Below are positions 26,980 to 35,307 of a stretch of DNA of 64,000 nt, one piece after another (position 1 is the first letter of the stretch; each line of letters begins with the position of its first letter). The notes beneath the pieces are model-generated. The model did no database searches, was not told the DNA's origin, and saw nothing but the letters and a program-made list of their open reading frames with translations. Source of the DNA: JAWXBT01 sp964523015 (GTDB lineage: Bacteria > Bdellovibrionota_C > UBA2361 > J135); contig CAZFXN010000002.1 in NCBI GenBank assembly GCA_964523015.1, positions 37,038-101,037 on the forward strand, read 5' to 3'. Made by a program: the position numbers and the translations under genes.

Positions 26980-27507
26980 TTATAAATTTGCGGCTAATTC
27001 TCCTTCCATTGGGGCATCGCAAGAAACTAAAACGTCTTGCTGACAAACATCAGTAAGAGTTAGATCTGCTGTTTTCTCTTCTTCAAGAGTTTCTTGGAGA
27101 AGTGTTGCAATTTTATCTTCATCAAGGAATTCAGCTAAGGCATGAGCGTTACCGTAACCAGCCATTTCATAATGCTCCACGCGTTGGGCAGCTCCGATAA
27201 GGAGAATATCTTTCAATGCGTTATTATCAAATTTTTCTTCAAAGATATCTTCAGCTTCCTTCAGTAATCCTTTCATCGCTTTACATGTTTTACCATCAAG
27301 TTCCTCACCTAAGAGGATACTTATTTGATCCAGGCGGTCTACGTGTTTTTTTGTTTCCTCGAGATGAACACTAGTTACCTTTCTAAGATCTGAGGAACTC
27401 ACATTTTTAATTAATTTTGGCAAAGCTTCCAATAATTGCTGCTCAGCACTGTATAGATCTTTAAGTTCTTCCACAAAAACATCTCTTACGCTCATTATTT
27501 TGCTCAT
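26980..27507 (-). CDS. yciF: YciF-like ferritin-like protein (DUF892)
   Basis: The 175-residue protein has the DUF892 four-helix pattern with SVRDVFVEELKDLYSAEQQLLEALPKL, HLEETKKHVDRLDQI, AAQRVEHYEMAGYGNAHALAEFL and LLQETLEEEKTADLTLT. The Glu/His residues of a diiron-type site are visible. E. coli YciF is a stress-induced structural relative of rubrerythrin, with no settled activity. The last 20 residues, with two cysteines, are unlike the usual end. A perfect FNR-like box lies 71-84 bases upstream. Confidence 0.88.
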   Translation of the reverse strand: MSKIMSVRDVFVEELKDLYSAEQQLLEALPKLIKNVSSSDLRKVTSVHLEETKKHVDRLDQISILLGEELDGKTCKAMKGLLKEAEDIFEEKFDNNALKDILLIGAAQRVEHYEMAGYGNAHALAEFLDEDKIATLLQETLEEEKTADLTLTDVCQQDVLVSCDAPMEGELAANL

Positions 27508-27577
27508 ATTTATCTTCCTCTTAGATGAGATTAACTAATAATAGTCAGGAGATTACAATTTTTGTTTTAATGAAAAT

Positions 27578-27591
27578 ATGATCCACATCAT
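27578..27591. promoter_or_regulatory. FNR-like palindrome upstream of yciF
   Basis: ATGAT-CCAC-ATCAT is a perfect match, 71-84 bases before the yciF start. TGTAAT lies 20 bases after it on the coding strand, compatible with class II activation. Confidence 0.6.
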
Positions 27592-27734
27592 ATTCTTTAC
27601 TACCTTGATAATATTACATTTACATAAAATTCATGAGAAATGATTAGGCTGATTAGATTAATAAATAAAAAAAATGCTTATTGCAAAGCGATGTGTTATT
27701 TGAGTTCGATCGAGCTCAACTTAAACTAGGGGTA

Positions 27735-27766
27735 CTTTATTTCTTATTAACTTTATTTCTTATTAA
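27735..27766. repeat. 16-bp tandem duplication in the glycine-zipper gene leader
   Basis: CTTTATTTCTTATTAA occurs twice head to tail (27735-27750 and 27751-27766) without mismatch, ending 10 bases before the start at 27777. Confidence 0.9.
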
Positions 27767-27776
27767 TGGAGAGAAT

Positions 27777-28013
27777 ATGAACAAAATAATGACCCTAATT
27801 ACTATTGGAATATTTATGATTGTAGCAAGTGGTTGCTCAACATGGGACAAACTAGATCGAACCGAAAGGGGAGCTATTATCGGCGGCGGTGGAGGAGCTC
27901 TTGTAGGAGGGGCTGCCGGAGGTGGTGGCGGTGCTTTACTTGGCGGAGCTGCTGGAGCAGTGGGAGGTGGTGTAATTGGCCATGAGCTAGATAAAGATAA
28001 AGAGGAGAAATAG
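27777..28013 (+). CDS. Glycine-zipper lipoprotein (OsmB-like)
   Basis: The 78-residue lipoprotein has a lipobox VASGC (cysteine 20) and a glycine-zipper body (IIGGGGGALVGGAAGGGGGALLGGAAGAVGGGVIG) ending in a charged tail. OsmB and related stress lipoproteins look like this. GGAGAG precedes the ATG at 27777; a longer frame from 27681 is not preferred because it buries the signal peptide. The leader contains a perfect 16-bp tandem duplication (27735-27766). It is the only + strand gene of the stress island. Confidence 0.82.
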   Translation: MNKIMTLITIGIFMIVASGCSTWDKLDRTERGAIIGGGGGALVGGAAGGGGGALLGGAAGAVGGGVIGHELDKDKEEK

Positions 28014-28232
28014 TTTAAAAAGCCGGAAGCTTTGATCTGAATATCTGCCGGAATAGTTGTTCAGGAATCTGGGGCTAATCGGACAAGGTTTGAGCTTAAT
28101 CTTTGAGACAAAAAACATTGTGCAATATGAACCGATCTTTGCTTCGGCAAAAATACTGAGTTAATGAATTTGTTTGAGTTAAATAATGACTCCTTAGGAT
28201 GTCTTTTGAAATTTTTCCATACCTGGTTCCTG

Positions 28233-28827
28233 TTACTGTGCAACAGTCATACATCCCTGGTAGATGTGTAAAAAAAAGCGATAAAACATGAAATCACCCC
28301 CTATAAGAATAAGACACAAAAGGTAGGTAACAATAAAGATCTGTGAAAAAATACAGAACGATTTCAGTTTCTGATTTGTTACGAAACGGTGAGTTAAGAA
28401 AAGTGCGGGTATAAGTAGCAATAGAAAAGGAAAAGTTTTAAAAAAAGACACAACATATTCAATCCCAGCTGCTATAAAAGAAGACAGGCCCAACATAAGA
28501 TGGAATAGAATTAGCTCTAAAAACTGTTTCGCAGAGTATCCCGGTCAACAGGAGAAATCCAACAAAAGAAGTTTCTAATCCAGTTCCTGCAAAGCCTAAA
28601 AGATCTCTGGGTAATATAAGTAGTAAGCCTGCGAGCGCTACGATAAAATTCGTAAACTTAGAGAGGGCTAATTTTTTTAAAGAAATTAGTATAACCTTCA
28701 ACTTTTTCTCCATGATTGAAAACAAGGCCATGTCCAGATGCCAGGTTCTGAGCATACCGAAAAGAGATGAATTATCAAACCAAGAAAACATTACTAAAAC
28801 TATAGAAAAATCAATTATCCCGAGCAA
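28233..28827 (-). pseudogene. Remnant of a multi-spanning membrane glycosyltransferase
   Basis: Two overlapping frames on the - strand read as parts of one membrane protein. Residues from 28827 include several hydrophobic helices and end RANSIPSYVGPVFFYSS. A second frame from 28496 continues with GIEYVVSFFKTFPFLLLLIPALFL and ends LIGGDFMFYRFF. The GGDFMxYRF motif after a run of helices is typical of arabinofuranosyltransferase-like GT-C proteins. The usual N-terminal helix with catalytic acidic residues is missing, and the protein stops soon after RFF. So this looks like an internal fragment with one frameshift near 28460-28496. Family assignment is tentative. Confidence 0.55.
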
Positions 28828-29055
28828 CGTTGTGTAGTTACTGTGGCACGAGATAAAAATTATTTTACTTATCTAAAGTATGAGCTTGAATTTGGAGTTG
28901 ATCAGCCGGCAATACAGAATTCTCAAAAAATTCGTAAATTGGATGTATTCAGTGAATCTAGGCATTCTCAGAGCCTTTCCGATGTCTGCTTGTCAAGAAA
29001 TATCAGTTTAGATCCGATATAGAGTTAGGTTATTTTCCCCCGCTCATTGAACTTT

Positions 29056-30156
29056 ATGAGACAGATTTTCTTAAATATGAGCTTGGCGTTGGCGCTTATT
29101 GCATCAAGCACTATTTTAGCAGACGAATATTCGCAAATAGGAGATGGCTCGCTGTATTATTGCTATGGTTTTGAAAATGGAGACGCCGGGCTAAAAGGGC
29201 AGCTTTTCAACTCAAAAACTGAAAAGCAGGTTTTATTTACTTCAGGGATCGCCCAACTTAATAAGCAAACAAAAAAGTCAAAAACAAAGTTAAAAAAAGG
29301 CAAGACTACCTTAGCTAAGAACAAAAAATCTAAATTAAAACAGAAGATCGCTTCTCTTAAACTCACAAACAAAGAGATTGAAACTTGCCGCTTTGAAGGT
29401 ACAACTGGTAGACCTGATACATCACATGATTCAACAAATGGGACCAATGCTTGCGCAATTTTAGGTGATAGTGAATCAGCAAGTACCAACATAGTAGGTG
29501 GAGCGCAGTGTGAGATTGGAAACTCCCCAGTAGTCCTCCTTTATCTTCTAGATGAGAACGATGCCGTTGTATCTTATTGTAGTGGGACAGTTGTAAGTAA
29601 ACCTGACGAAAACTCCTCGAAATATGTAATTTTTGCAGCTCATTGTGCGCATTCGGCCACCAGAATCAAGGTGGTTGTTGGAAGTAATATGATTGAAGCA
29701 GACTCATTTTATAAGGATCCATCTTGGCCTCAGCCATCTTATAATGGAGCAAATGATGTTGCTATCGCGATTTTTCCATCAGATCTTTCCAAGAGGAGTG
29801 TAAAAGTTTTTGATGGGACTCCTGTTAATGGAGAAGAGGCAATTATTGCTGGATACGGAAGAGATGAAAATGGCATCAGTGACCCAACTCGCTTAAAAGC
29901 AGCAACAATTGAGATACTCGATGCTGTCGCTTGGGCAATTACTATTTTGTATGATGATCATAATGCTAGCCCATGCTTTGGTGATTCTGGTGGACCTTTT
30001 ATGCTTAAACGCAATGGACTATGGTCTCTTGCTGGCGTTACCTCCAGTATTAGCTCTGTTAATTGTGCCGCTGGGGACTACTCATACTTTACATACCTAA
30101 GAGATGCCTCAGTGAAATCATTCCTTAATGGAGTTGTGCCTGGCCTAGTACCTTAA
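29056..30156 (+). CDS. Secreted trypsin-like serine protease
   Basis: The 366-residue protein begins with a signal peptide (LNMSLALALIASSTILA). A spacer with a strongly basic Lys/Thr-rich segment (residues about 68-100) precedes the peptidase domain, which opens with IVGG near residue 146, the form seen after zymogen cleavage. The S1 triad is intact: H196 in FAAHC, D234 in NDVAIAIF and S311 in GDSGGP. Secretion to the periplasm or outside is likely. A TTG at 29047 would add three residues; neither start has a good Shine-Dalgarno sequence. Confidence 0.85.
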   Translation: MRQIFLNMSLALALIASSTILADEYSQIGDGSLYYCYGFENGDAGLKGQLFNSKTEKQVLFTSGIAQLNKQTKKSKTKLKKGKTTLAKNKKSKLKQKIASLKLTNKEIETCRFEGTTGRPDTSHDSTNGTNACAILGDSESASTNIVGGAQCEIGNSPVVLLYLLDENDAVVSYCSGTVVSKPDENSSKYVIFAAHCAHSATRIKVVVGSNMIEADSFYKDPSWPQPSYNGANDVAIAIFPSDLSKRSVKVFDGTPVNGEEAIIAGYGRDENGISDPTRLKAATIEILDAVAWAITILYDDHNASPCFGDSGGPFMLKRNGLWSLAGVTSSISSVNCAAGDYSYFTYLRDASVKSFLNGVVPGLVP

Positions 30157-30202
30157 GCTGATCCCATTAGAAATTTTCTGCAAAAATACGCACAATAAAA
30201 CA

Positions 30203-30240
30203 TTGGGCCCAGGCAATCCTAACGAATTACCTGAGCCCAA
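30203..30240. terminator. Imperfect stem-loop between convergent genes
   Basis: TTGGGC..AGG.AAT and ATT.CCT..GCCCAA pair around an 8-base loop. It lies 33 bases past the HU-like stop on the - strand, followed there by the T-rich TGTTTTATT, and after the protease stop on the + strand. A terminator for the HU-like gene is likely. Confidence 0.55.
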
Positions 30241-30273
30241 AAGCATAAGCTAATTAATAAAAAGGAGTTAATC

Positions 30274-30666
30274 CTAATTATTTAGAACTGCTGTTTTTAG
30301 AGCCTTTGAAGCTGTAAAACGAATTCTCTTCTTTGCAGTAATGTGGATTGGCTCTCCAGTTGCTGGATTACGTCCCATTCTTGCTTTTGTCTTACGAACG
30401 TAAAGCTTTCCAAGACCCAATAGAGGAATCTTGTAGCCTTTCTTTAAGCATTCAGTGATCAGAGCTGACATATCTGCGCAAAGCTCTTTTGCATTTGCAC
30501 GCTTAGTCATACCACAGAATCCCATGACGTTCTCTACAAACTCACTTTGAGTATAGCTCAATGTGTTTTTGTTTCTTGGGGTTGTTGCTTTTCTAAGCTT
30601 CTTCATTACTACTGGAGCTGCTACTTTCTTTGGAGCAGCTTTCTTTGAACTCATTTTTTTTGCCAT
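30274..30666 (-). CDS. HU/IHF-like DNA-binding protein with basic N-terminal extension
   Basis: The 130-residue protein has an HU/IHF fold in its last 90 residues: SYTQSEFVENV, a helical pair, GYKIPLLGLGKLYVRKTKARMGRNPATGEPIHI, then KKRIRFTASKALK. The arm motif GRNPATGE is intact. About 40 residues rich in Lys, Ala and Pro precede the fold (MAKKMSSKKAAPKKVAAPVV), resembling histone-tail-like extensions. The ATG at 30666 has TAGGAG upstream and is preferred over GTG at 30672. It should bind and bend DNA in the nucleoid. Confidence 0.88.
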   Translation of the reverse strand: MAKKMSSKKAAPKKVAAPVVMKKLRKATTPRNKNTLSYTQSEFVENVMGFCGMTKRANAKELCADMSALITECLKKGYKIPLLGLGKLYVRKTKARMGRNPATGEPIHITAKKRIRFTASKALKTAVLNN

Positions 30667-30857
30667 GTACACTCCTAAAATTAATAGCGTAAACTAAGTT
30701 CTACACTAAAAAGCCCGATTCTTAAGGAAATTAAGAATTCAGATTAATCGGAATATATGAGGCATTCACAAAGAGATCAACTAAAAAAATGAAAAACATT
30801 GATTTTATCCCCAAATATAAGGTTTAAAGTAATTCATTTAACTATACTATCTTAGTC

Positions 30858-31574
30858 ATGATAAATACCGGTAGGTTACTAACACACGAAAAGGCTTATA
30901 TTTATTGGCTAATTTCCCACTTTGCAAACACTATCTTATTAATCTCAATCTTTTTTATATTGCGCTTTGATAATGTTTATGCCCAAAACAATGAAATATC
31001 TTACAACGAGTACGGATTTACTTTGACAGTACCGAACAATTATGAATATCTAAAATCACCATCCCCTACCGTTCCAGTAATTATAAAAGCACAAAACAGT
31101 AGCTATCCTGAATTCAACATAGTAGTAGAAACAGAAAAAAGCTCTGCTCCCGTAGAAATTTCCAAAAATGATTGGGCAAAAAAGGTCAAAGAAGAGTATG
31201 CCCTAGTTGGGATTACGAAAATTGAAGTTGAAAAATCGTACAATCGAACTCTGCCACTTAATGTCGAGATGGTTACTGTAGAAATCACCTATCAGTTAGG
31301 AGATGATGAGTTAAGCTCAATCGTTGGTAGAATTAGAACTACTAATAATGATTTAATTATAACTTACAAAGATAATTCAAATATCTTTGAATCAAGAAGA
31401 GATGAATTTGATAAAATTATTGCTGGATTGAAGGTATTACAACCACTACCAACAACAAAGGACGAGAGTTCGATCTTGAGTTTTCTTGGTCCAATTGTAT
31501 TACTAATTTTAGCTTGGAAATTATCAAGAAAGAAACGTACCCCTAAAACGTCTGCTCATAGTAAGTCGTCCTGA
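30858..31574 (+). CDS. Unknown exported, membrane-anchored protein
   Basis: I do not recognise this 238-residue protein. It has an N-terminal signal or anchor helix (ILLISIFFILRF, about residues 26-37, then VYAQ), a soluble domain of about 150 residues, and a C-terminal membrane helix (ILSFLGPIVLLILAWKL) with a basic tail. The soluble part starts SYNEYGFTLTVPNNYEY, which recalls PsbP/DcrB-like domains, but that is weak. It is flanked by the HU-like gene and the lpxC fusion in other transcription units. Confidence 0.6.
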   Translation: MINTGRLLTHEKAYIYWLISHFANTILLISIFFILRFDNVYAQNNEISYNEYGFTLTVPNNYEYLKSPSPTVPVIIKAQNSSYPEFNIVVETEKSSAPVEISKNDWAKKVKEEYALVGITKIEVEKSYNRTLPLNVEMVTVEITYQLGDDELSSIVGRIRTTNNDLIITYKDNSNIFESRRDEFDKIIAGLKVLQPLPTTKDESSILSFLGPIVLLILAWKLSRKKRTPKTSAHSKSS

Positions 31575-31608
31575 ATGAAATGTTCGGCAAAAACTAATAC
31601 TGATCTAC

Positions 31609-32967
31609 CTATTGTCTAAGGGCTTCTCTAATTAGTTTTAGAATCCCAACATTATCAGAGTGTCCTGTCATTTTTGCCGTGACTTTGCCTCTAATTCTTC
31701 GACCTAATAGATATAGATCCCCAATAGCATCTAGGACTTTATGGCGAGCAGGCTCATCAGAGAACCTTAATGAGCAATTAATGGCTCCCTCATCACCAAA
31801 AAGAACAAAATTATCAAACCTACCCCCAAGTGCTAATCCTTGCTTTTGAAGCCACCCGATATCTTTTACAAATCCAAAAGTTCTAGCTGGTGCTATCTCT
31901 TTTTTATAAGACTCAACATCTCCTAAGGTAAATTTATAAACCTGAGTCCCGACTGGCTCAGGATAGTTGAGGATATATTCAATAGTAAAATCCTCTGCTG
32001 GCTCAATTGTAATCTCTTCTTGCGCTGTGTCTTTCCCAGTGCCAAATCTATATGTTTTATCAACTACGATCTCATACCATGGCTCAGACTGCTCTTCTAA
32101 TCCGATCTCTTCGATTAGTGAGCAGAACTCTAAAGCGGATCCATCCATAACTGGAACTTCCCCATTACATTTAATAAGAAGATTTGAGATCCCATAGGCA
32201 TGAAGTGCCGACATTAAATGTTCAATTGTGCCTGCTTGACCAGTGCCAAAGCGAACTGTCGTAGCAAACCCAGTAGAGTCAACAAAATCAACATGGGCTG
32301 GAACTACTGAGGTATCTGAGACCTCAGTAAAGTGAATGCCACTGTTTGGAGGCAACGGCTCTAAAATAAGCCCACTTTTTTTACCACTATGTAATCCTTG
32401 ACCATATAAAATGGTGCTATTTTTAAGAGTTCTCTGTTTAAAATCTCTTCCTCTAAGAGTGTTATTACTGAAAGCAATAGTATTTAATTTACCGTCATAC
32501 CTCTCCTTGCCAATCTGAAAATCAGAGACTGATTTTACAGTTAATGGATCAGGTAATTTCCCAGATGCTTCACTATCCTCAGCGCCAACCTCAGCGCCAA
32601 GGGCTCGCTTAACAGAGGATAAAAGGACATTAAGGTCTAAAGGTTTTTCAATAAAATCGGCTGCTCCAAGTTTGGTTGATTTCATAGCAGTTGCGATCGT
32701 TGCGTGACCACTAATCATGATGACTGGAATATCTGGATACAGCTCTTTTAGTCGCTTCAACATCTCAATGCCATCCATTCCGGGCATCCAGATATCTAAG
32801 AGAATCAAATTAGGCGAGTAAGATTTTAAAAGCTCAAATGCGGAATTTGCGTCACTACAAGATTTAGGATCATATCCCTCATCACGAAAAACTCCTTCAA
32901 GAGTTTTTCTAATGCTCTTTTCGTCATCAATAATAAGTACTCTAATTGGATCTGTATTAGATGTCAT
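31609..32967 (-). CDS. lpxC: Response-regulator receiver domain fused to LpxC
   Basis: LpxC deacetylates UDP-3-O-acyl-GlcNAc, the committed step of lipid A synthesis. Here 452 residues join an NtrX-like receiver to it. The receiver (about 8-130) keeps the acidic pair D14-D15, phosphoacceptor D58 in LLDIWMPGMDG, S86 in ISGHA and K108 in IEKPLD. After a linker of about 45 residues, LpxC runs from about 178. It keeps E248 and H249 (TIEHLMSALH), zinc ligands H408 and D412 (RHKVLDAIGDL) and H435 (GHSDN). The ATG at 32967 has GGAAG upstream; an in-frame ATG at 32982 would add five residues. It ends the rimP-purA run. Receiver control of LpxC is inference. Confidence 0.92.
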   Translation of the reverse strand: MTSNTDPIRVLIIDDEKSIRKTLEGVFRDEGYDPKSCSDANSAFELLKSYSPNLILLDIWMPGMDGIEMLKRLKELYPDIPVIMISGHATIATAMKSTKLGAADFIEKPLDLNVLLSSVKRALGAEVGAEDSEASGKLPDPLTVKSVSDFQIGKERYDGKLNTIAFSNNTLRGRDFKQRTLKNSTILYGQGLHSGKKSGLILEPLPPNSGIHFTEVSDTSVVPAHVDFVDSTGFATTVRFGTGQAGTIEHLMSALHAYGISNLLIKCNGEVPVMDGSALEFCSLIEEIGLEEQSEPWYEIVVDKTYRFGTGKDTAQEEITIEPAEDFTIEYILNYPEPVGTQVYKFTLGDVESYKKEIAPARTFGFVKDIGWLQKQGLALGGRFDNFVLFGDEGAINCSLRFSDEPARHKVLDAIGDLYLLGRRIRGKVTAKMTGHSDNVGILKLIREALRQ

Positions 32968-33046
32968 AGCTAATGCTTCCATATCTACTCTTGAGGCGTC
33001 ATCCTTATCTCTATCCTTACGAATCGTTACCTATATCTACCTATAT

Positions 33047-34360
33047 TTACTCTACGAAGCTCTTAAGGTATTTAGCACCCTTTGAGAACAACGTTGATTC
33101 ACGCTCAGCACCAACACTTACAATATTAACTGGGATCCCTAATATTTCACTAATCGTGCTTAAGTAAAGCCGAGCAGTATCAGGCAACTCATGCCACTTA
33201 GTGACTTTACTTATATCTTCTTTCCAACCCTTAAAAGTCAGATAGACTGGCTCAACTTGGGATAATTCCTCTGAAAGCGACGGAAAATCACCAATTTCTT
33301 GGCCGGCAATTCTATATTTTATACAGATCTTTAGCTCTTCAAATCCAGAAAGGACATCAAGCTTTGTAATTGCTAATGACTCAATTCCATTAAGACCAAT
33401 TGCCCGAGACATTGCAACAGCATCAAACCATCCACATCTTCTCGGTCTCTGGGTAATAGTCCCAAACTCATCTCCCTTTTTACGGATCTGATCTCCTACC
33501 TCATCAGTCAACTCACTAGGAAATGGACCACTACCAACTCTGGTGCAATAAGCCTTTGCTACTCCCAAGATATGGTCAACAGATTTAGGTCCGATTCCAC
33601 AACCAGTCATAATGGCGCCAGAGATAGTATTAGAGGAAGTTACATAAGGAACTGTTCCAAACGTAAGATCCAATAGGGTACCTTGTGCTCCCTCAAAAAC
33701 AATTCTTTTATTTTGAATCCTAGCCTTATTAAGCTCGTGACTAACGTCTCCAATATATGAGTGTAACTTTTCAGCGTAGTCTTCAATCGTACTCCAGAGT
33801 TTTTCAAACTCTACCTCTTTGTCACTTTCTAGGACTAAACGAAGATATTTATTCTTATCTGCAACGATAATTTTAAGCCTTTCTTTTAGATTTTTAAGAC
33901 TTTTCAACTCCCCTACTCTAACTCCAATTCTCTGAGCGCGATCTTCATAAGCTGGGCCTATTCCACGACCAGTTGTGCCAATTTTCTTAGCACCAAGCCG
34001 CTCTTCTCGTCCTATGTCTATAGCAATATGATAATCAAGGATTAAATGAGCATCTCGATCTATTACTAATCGCTCAGGTGTTGGATCAATTCCAGTCGCC
34101 CGTAGCTTAGACATCTCTTCTATTAAAACTGTTGGATTAATTACTACACCAGCACCGATTAAACACCGTGTTTTTTTGCGTAAGATCCCAGAAGGAACTA
34201 AGCTTAATTTTGTCTTAACTCCATCGACAACAAGTGTATGGCCAGCATTATTGCCTCCTTGGAATCTAACTACATAGTCAGCTTGAGAGGTAAGATAATC
34301 TACTAACTTCCCTTTTCCTTCGTCTCCCCACTGGGCCCCAATTACTGCAAGTGATGGCAT
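33047..34360 (-). CDS. purA: Adenylosuccinate synthetase
   Basis: PurA converts IMP and aspartate to adenylosuccinate with GTP. The N-terminus MPSLAVIGAQWGDEGKGKLVD is the family signature, and GNNAGHT, GTTGRGIGPAYEDR and QRPRRCGWFDAVA follow. With the ATG at 34360 the protein has 437 residues, near the usual 430. An in-frame GTG at 34390 adds ten non-conserved residues and sits too close to an AAGGAG sequence. The gene follows truB by 15-45 bases and precedes the lpxC fusion by 79 bases. Confidence 0.96.
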   Translation of the reverse strand: MPSLAVIGAQWGDEGKGKLVDYLTSQADYVVRFQGGNNAGHTLVVDGVKTKLSLVPSGILRKKTRCLIGAGVVINPTVLIEEMSKLRATGIDPTPERLVIDRDAHLILDYHIAIDIGREERLGAKKIGTTGRGIGPAYEDRAQRIGVRVGELKSLKNLKERLKIIVADKNKYLRLVLESDKEVEFEKLWSTIEDYAEKLHSYIGDVSHELNKARIQNKRIVFEGAQGTLLDLTFGTVPYVTSSNTISGAIMTGCGIGPKSVDHILGVAKAYCTRVGSGPFPSELTDEVGDQIRKKGDEFGTITQRPRRCGWFDAVAMSRAIGLNGIESLAITKLDVLSGFEELKICIKYRIAGQEIGDFPSLSEELSQVEPVYLTFKGWKEDISKVTKWHELPDTARLYLSTISEILGIPVNIVSVGAERESTLFSKGAKYLKSFVE

Positions 34361-34405
34361 TGTAATAATATAGGTGAGGTAATCACCCACTCCTTTTTAA
34401 ATAAG

Positions 34406-35299
34406 TCAAAAATTTAAAGCGACCTGCCACTTATCATTAACTCGTTCAAGAACACCCAAAAAATTCTTAGAGTTTGATTCGGCAGCATACAACATAAACT
34501 CCTGGGCACTAATCTTACTTAGGTCGAGGTGCAATTCTTCAGAAAGCATCCGCTGATCACCAGAGCGAATTTTAAGGGCAACATAATCAGGCAGGTCAAT
34601 ACACTGCCAATTACTTAAGACCTGACTAAGTGGCACTATATCATGGCGAGATATCTTATCCAATTCTTTGGCATTACCAACACAAAATTTACCTATTTTT
34701 TCACGCCGAAGTGTCTTTAAGCACCCACCACAACCCAAAAAATCACCTAAGTCTCTAGCCAAAGATCGTATGTAAGTTCCTCGTGAACAAGTTATTTGGA
34801 AACGAATTACATCAGGACTTAGAGAATCAATTAGAAATTCTTTAATAATAGCTTTGCGAGGTTGCAACTCTACAGTCTCACCCTCCCTAGCATATTCATA
34901 GCTTCGTTTTCCTTTGACTTTAACTGCACTAACTTGGGGAGGCACTTGTGAAATTTCACCGACGAAATTACTAATGGCTTGATGCACAGATTCAAAAGGA
35001 GGAATAGATGTAGAAGTTTCTGTTACCTGACCAGTAATATCATCACTATCAGTTTTAATTCCTAATTTAATCTTGCCGGAATAAGTCTTAAATCCACAAT
35101 CTAGAAATCTAGCTAAGCGAGTTGCGTTACCAACTAACCCAAGTAATAGACCTGTCGCCATTGGATCTAAAGTACCAGTATGTCCGACCTTTTCTAAATT
35201 TAATGCTCGCTTCACAGCATTAAGAGCTTTAGCTGAAGTGATATCAATCGGCTTATCTATAAGGAGTAATCCGGAAGCATGTAGATCCACCGTAGACAT
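34406..35299 (-). CDS. truB: tRNA pseudouridine-55 synthase
   Basis: TruB makes pseudouridine 55 in the T arm of tRNAs. The catalytic aspartate is in VGHTGTLDPMATGLL near residue 45. The KTYSG, PPQVSAVKVKGKRSYEYAR and CSRGTYIRSLARDLG motifs are conserved. Its 297 residues include a short divergent C-terminus in place of a clear PUA domain. AGGGG precedes the ATG. It lies 9 bases after nrnA, in the classic rimP-nusA-infB-rbfA-truB order. Confidence 0.95.
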   Translation of the reverse strand: MSTVDLHASGLLLIDKPIDITSAKALNAVKRALNLEKVGHTGTLDPMATGLLLGLVGNATRLARFLDCGFKTYSGKIKLGIKTDSDDITGQVTETSTSIPPFESVHQAISNFVGEISQVPPQVSAVKVKGKRSYEYAREGETVELQPRKAIIKEFLIDSLSPDVIRFQITCSRGTYIRSLARDLGDFLGCGGCLKTLRREKIGKFCVGNAKELDKISRHDIVPLSQVLSNWQCIDLPDYVALKIRSGDQRMLSEELHLDLSKISAQEFMLYAAESNSKNFLGVLERVNDKWQVALNF

Positions 35300-35307
35300 T
35301 ACTACCC

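Noticed and set aside
27640..27653. ATGAT-TAGG-CTGAT as a further FNR-like box upstream of the glycine-zipper gene
   Set aside because: Only the left half matches; the right half is a direct, not inverted, copy.
28061..28243. A 60-codon - strand frame after the glycosyltransferase remnant
   Set aside because: It is rich in Asn, Lys and Arg with no membrane pattern and does not continue the family beyond GGDFMFYRFF.
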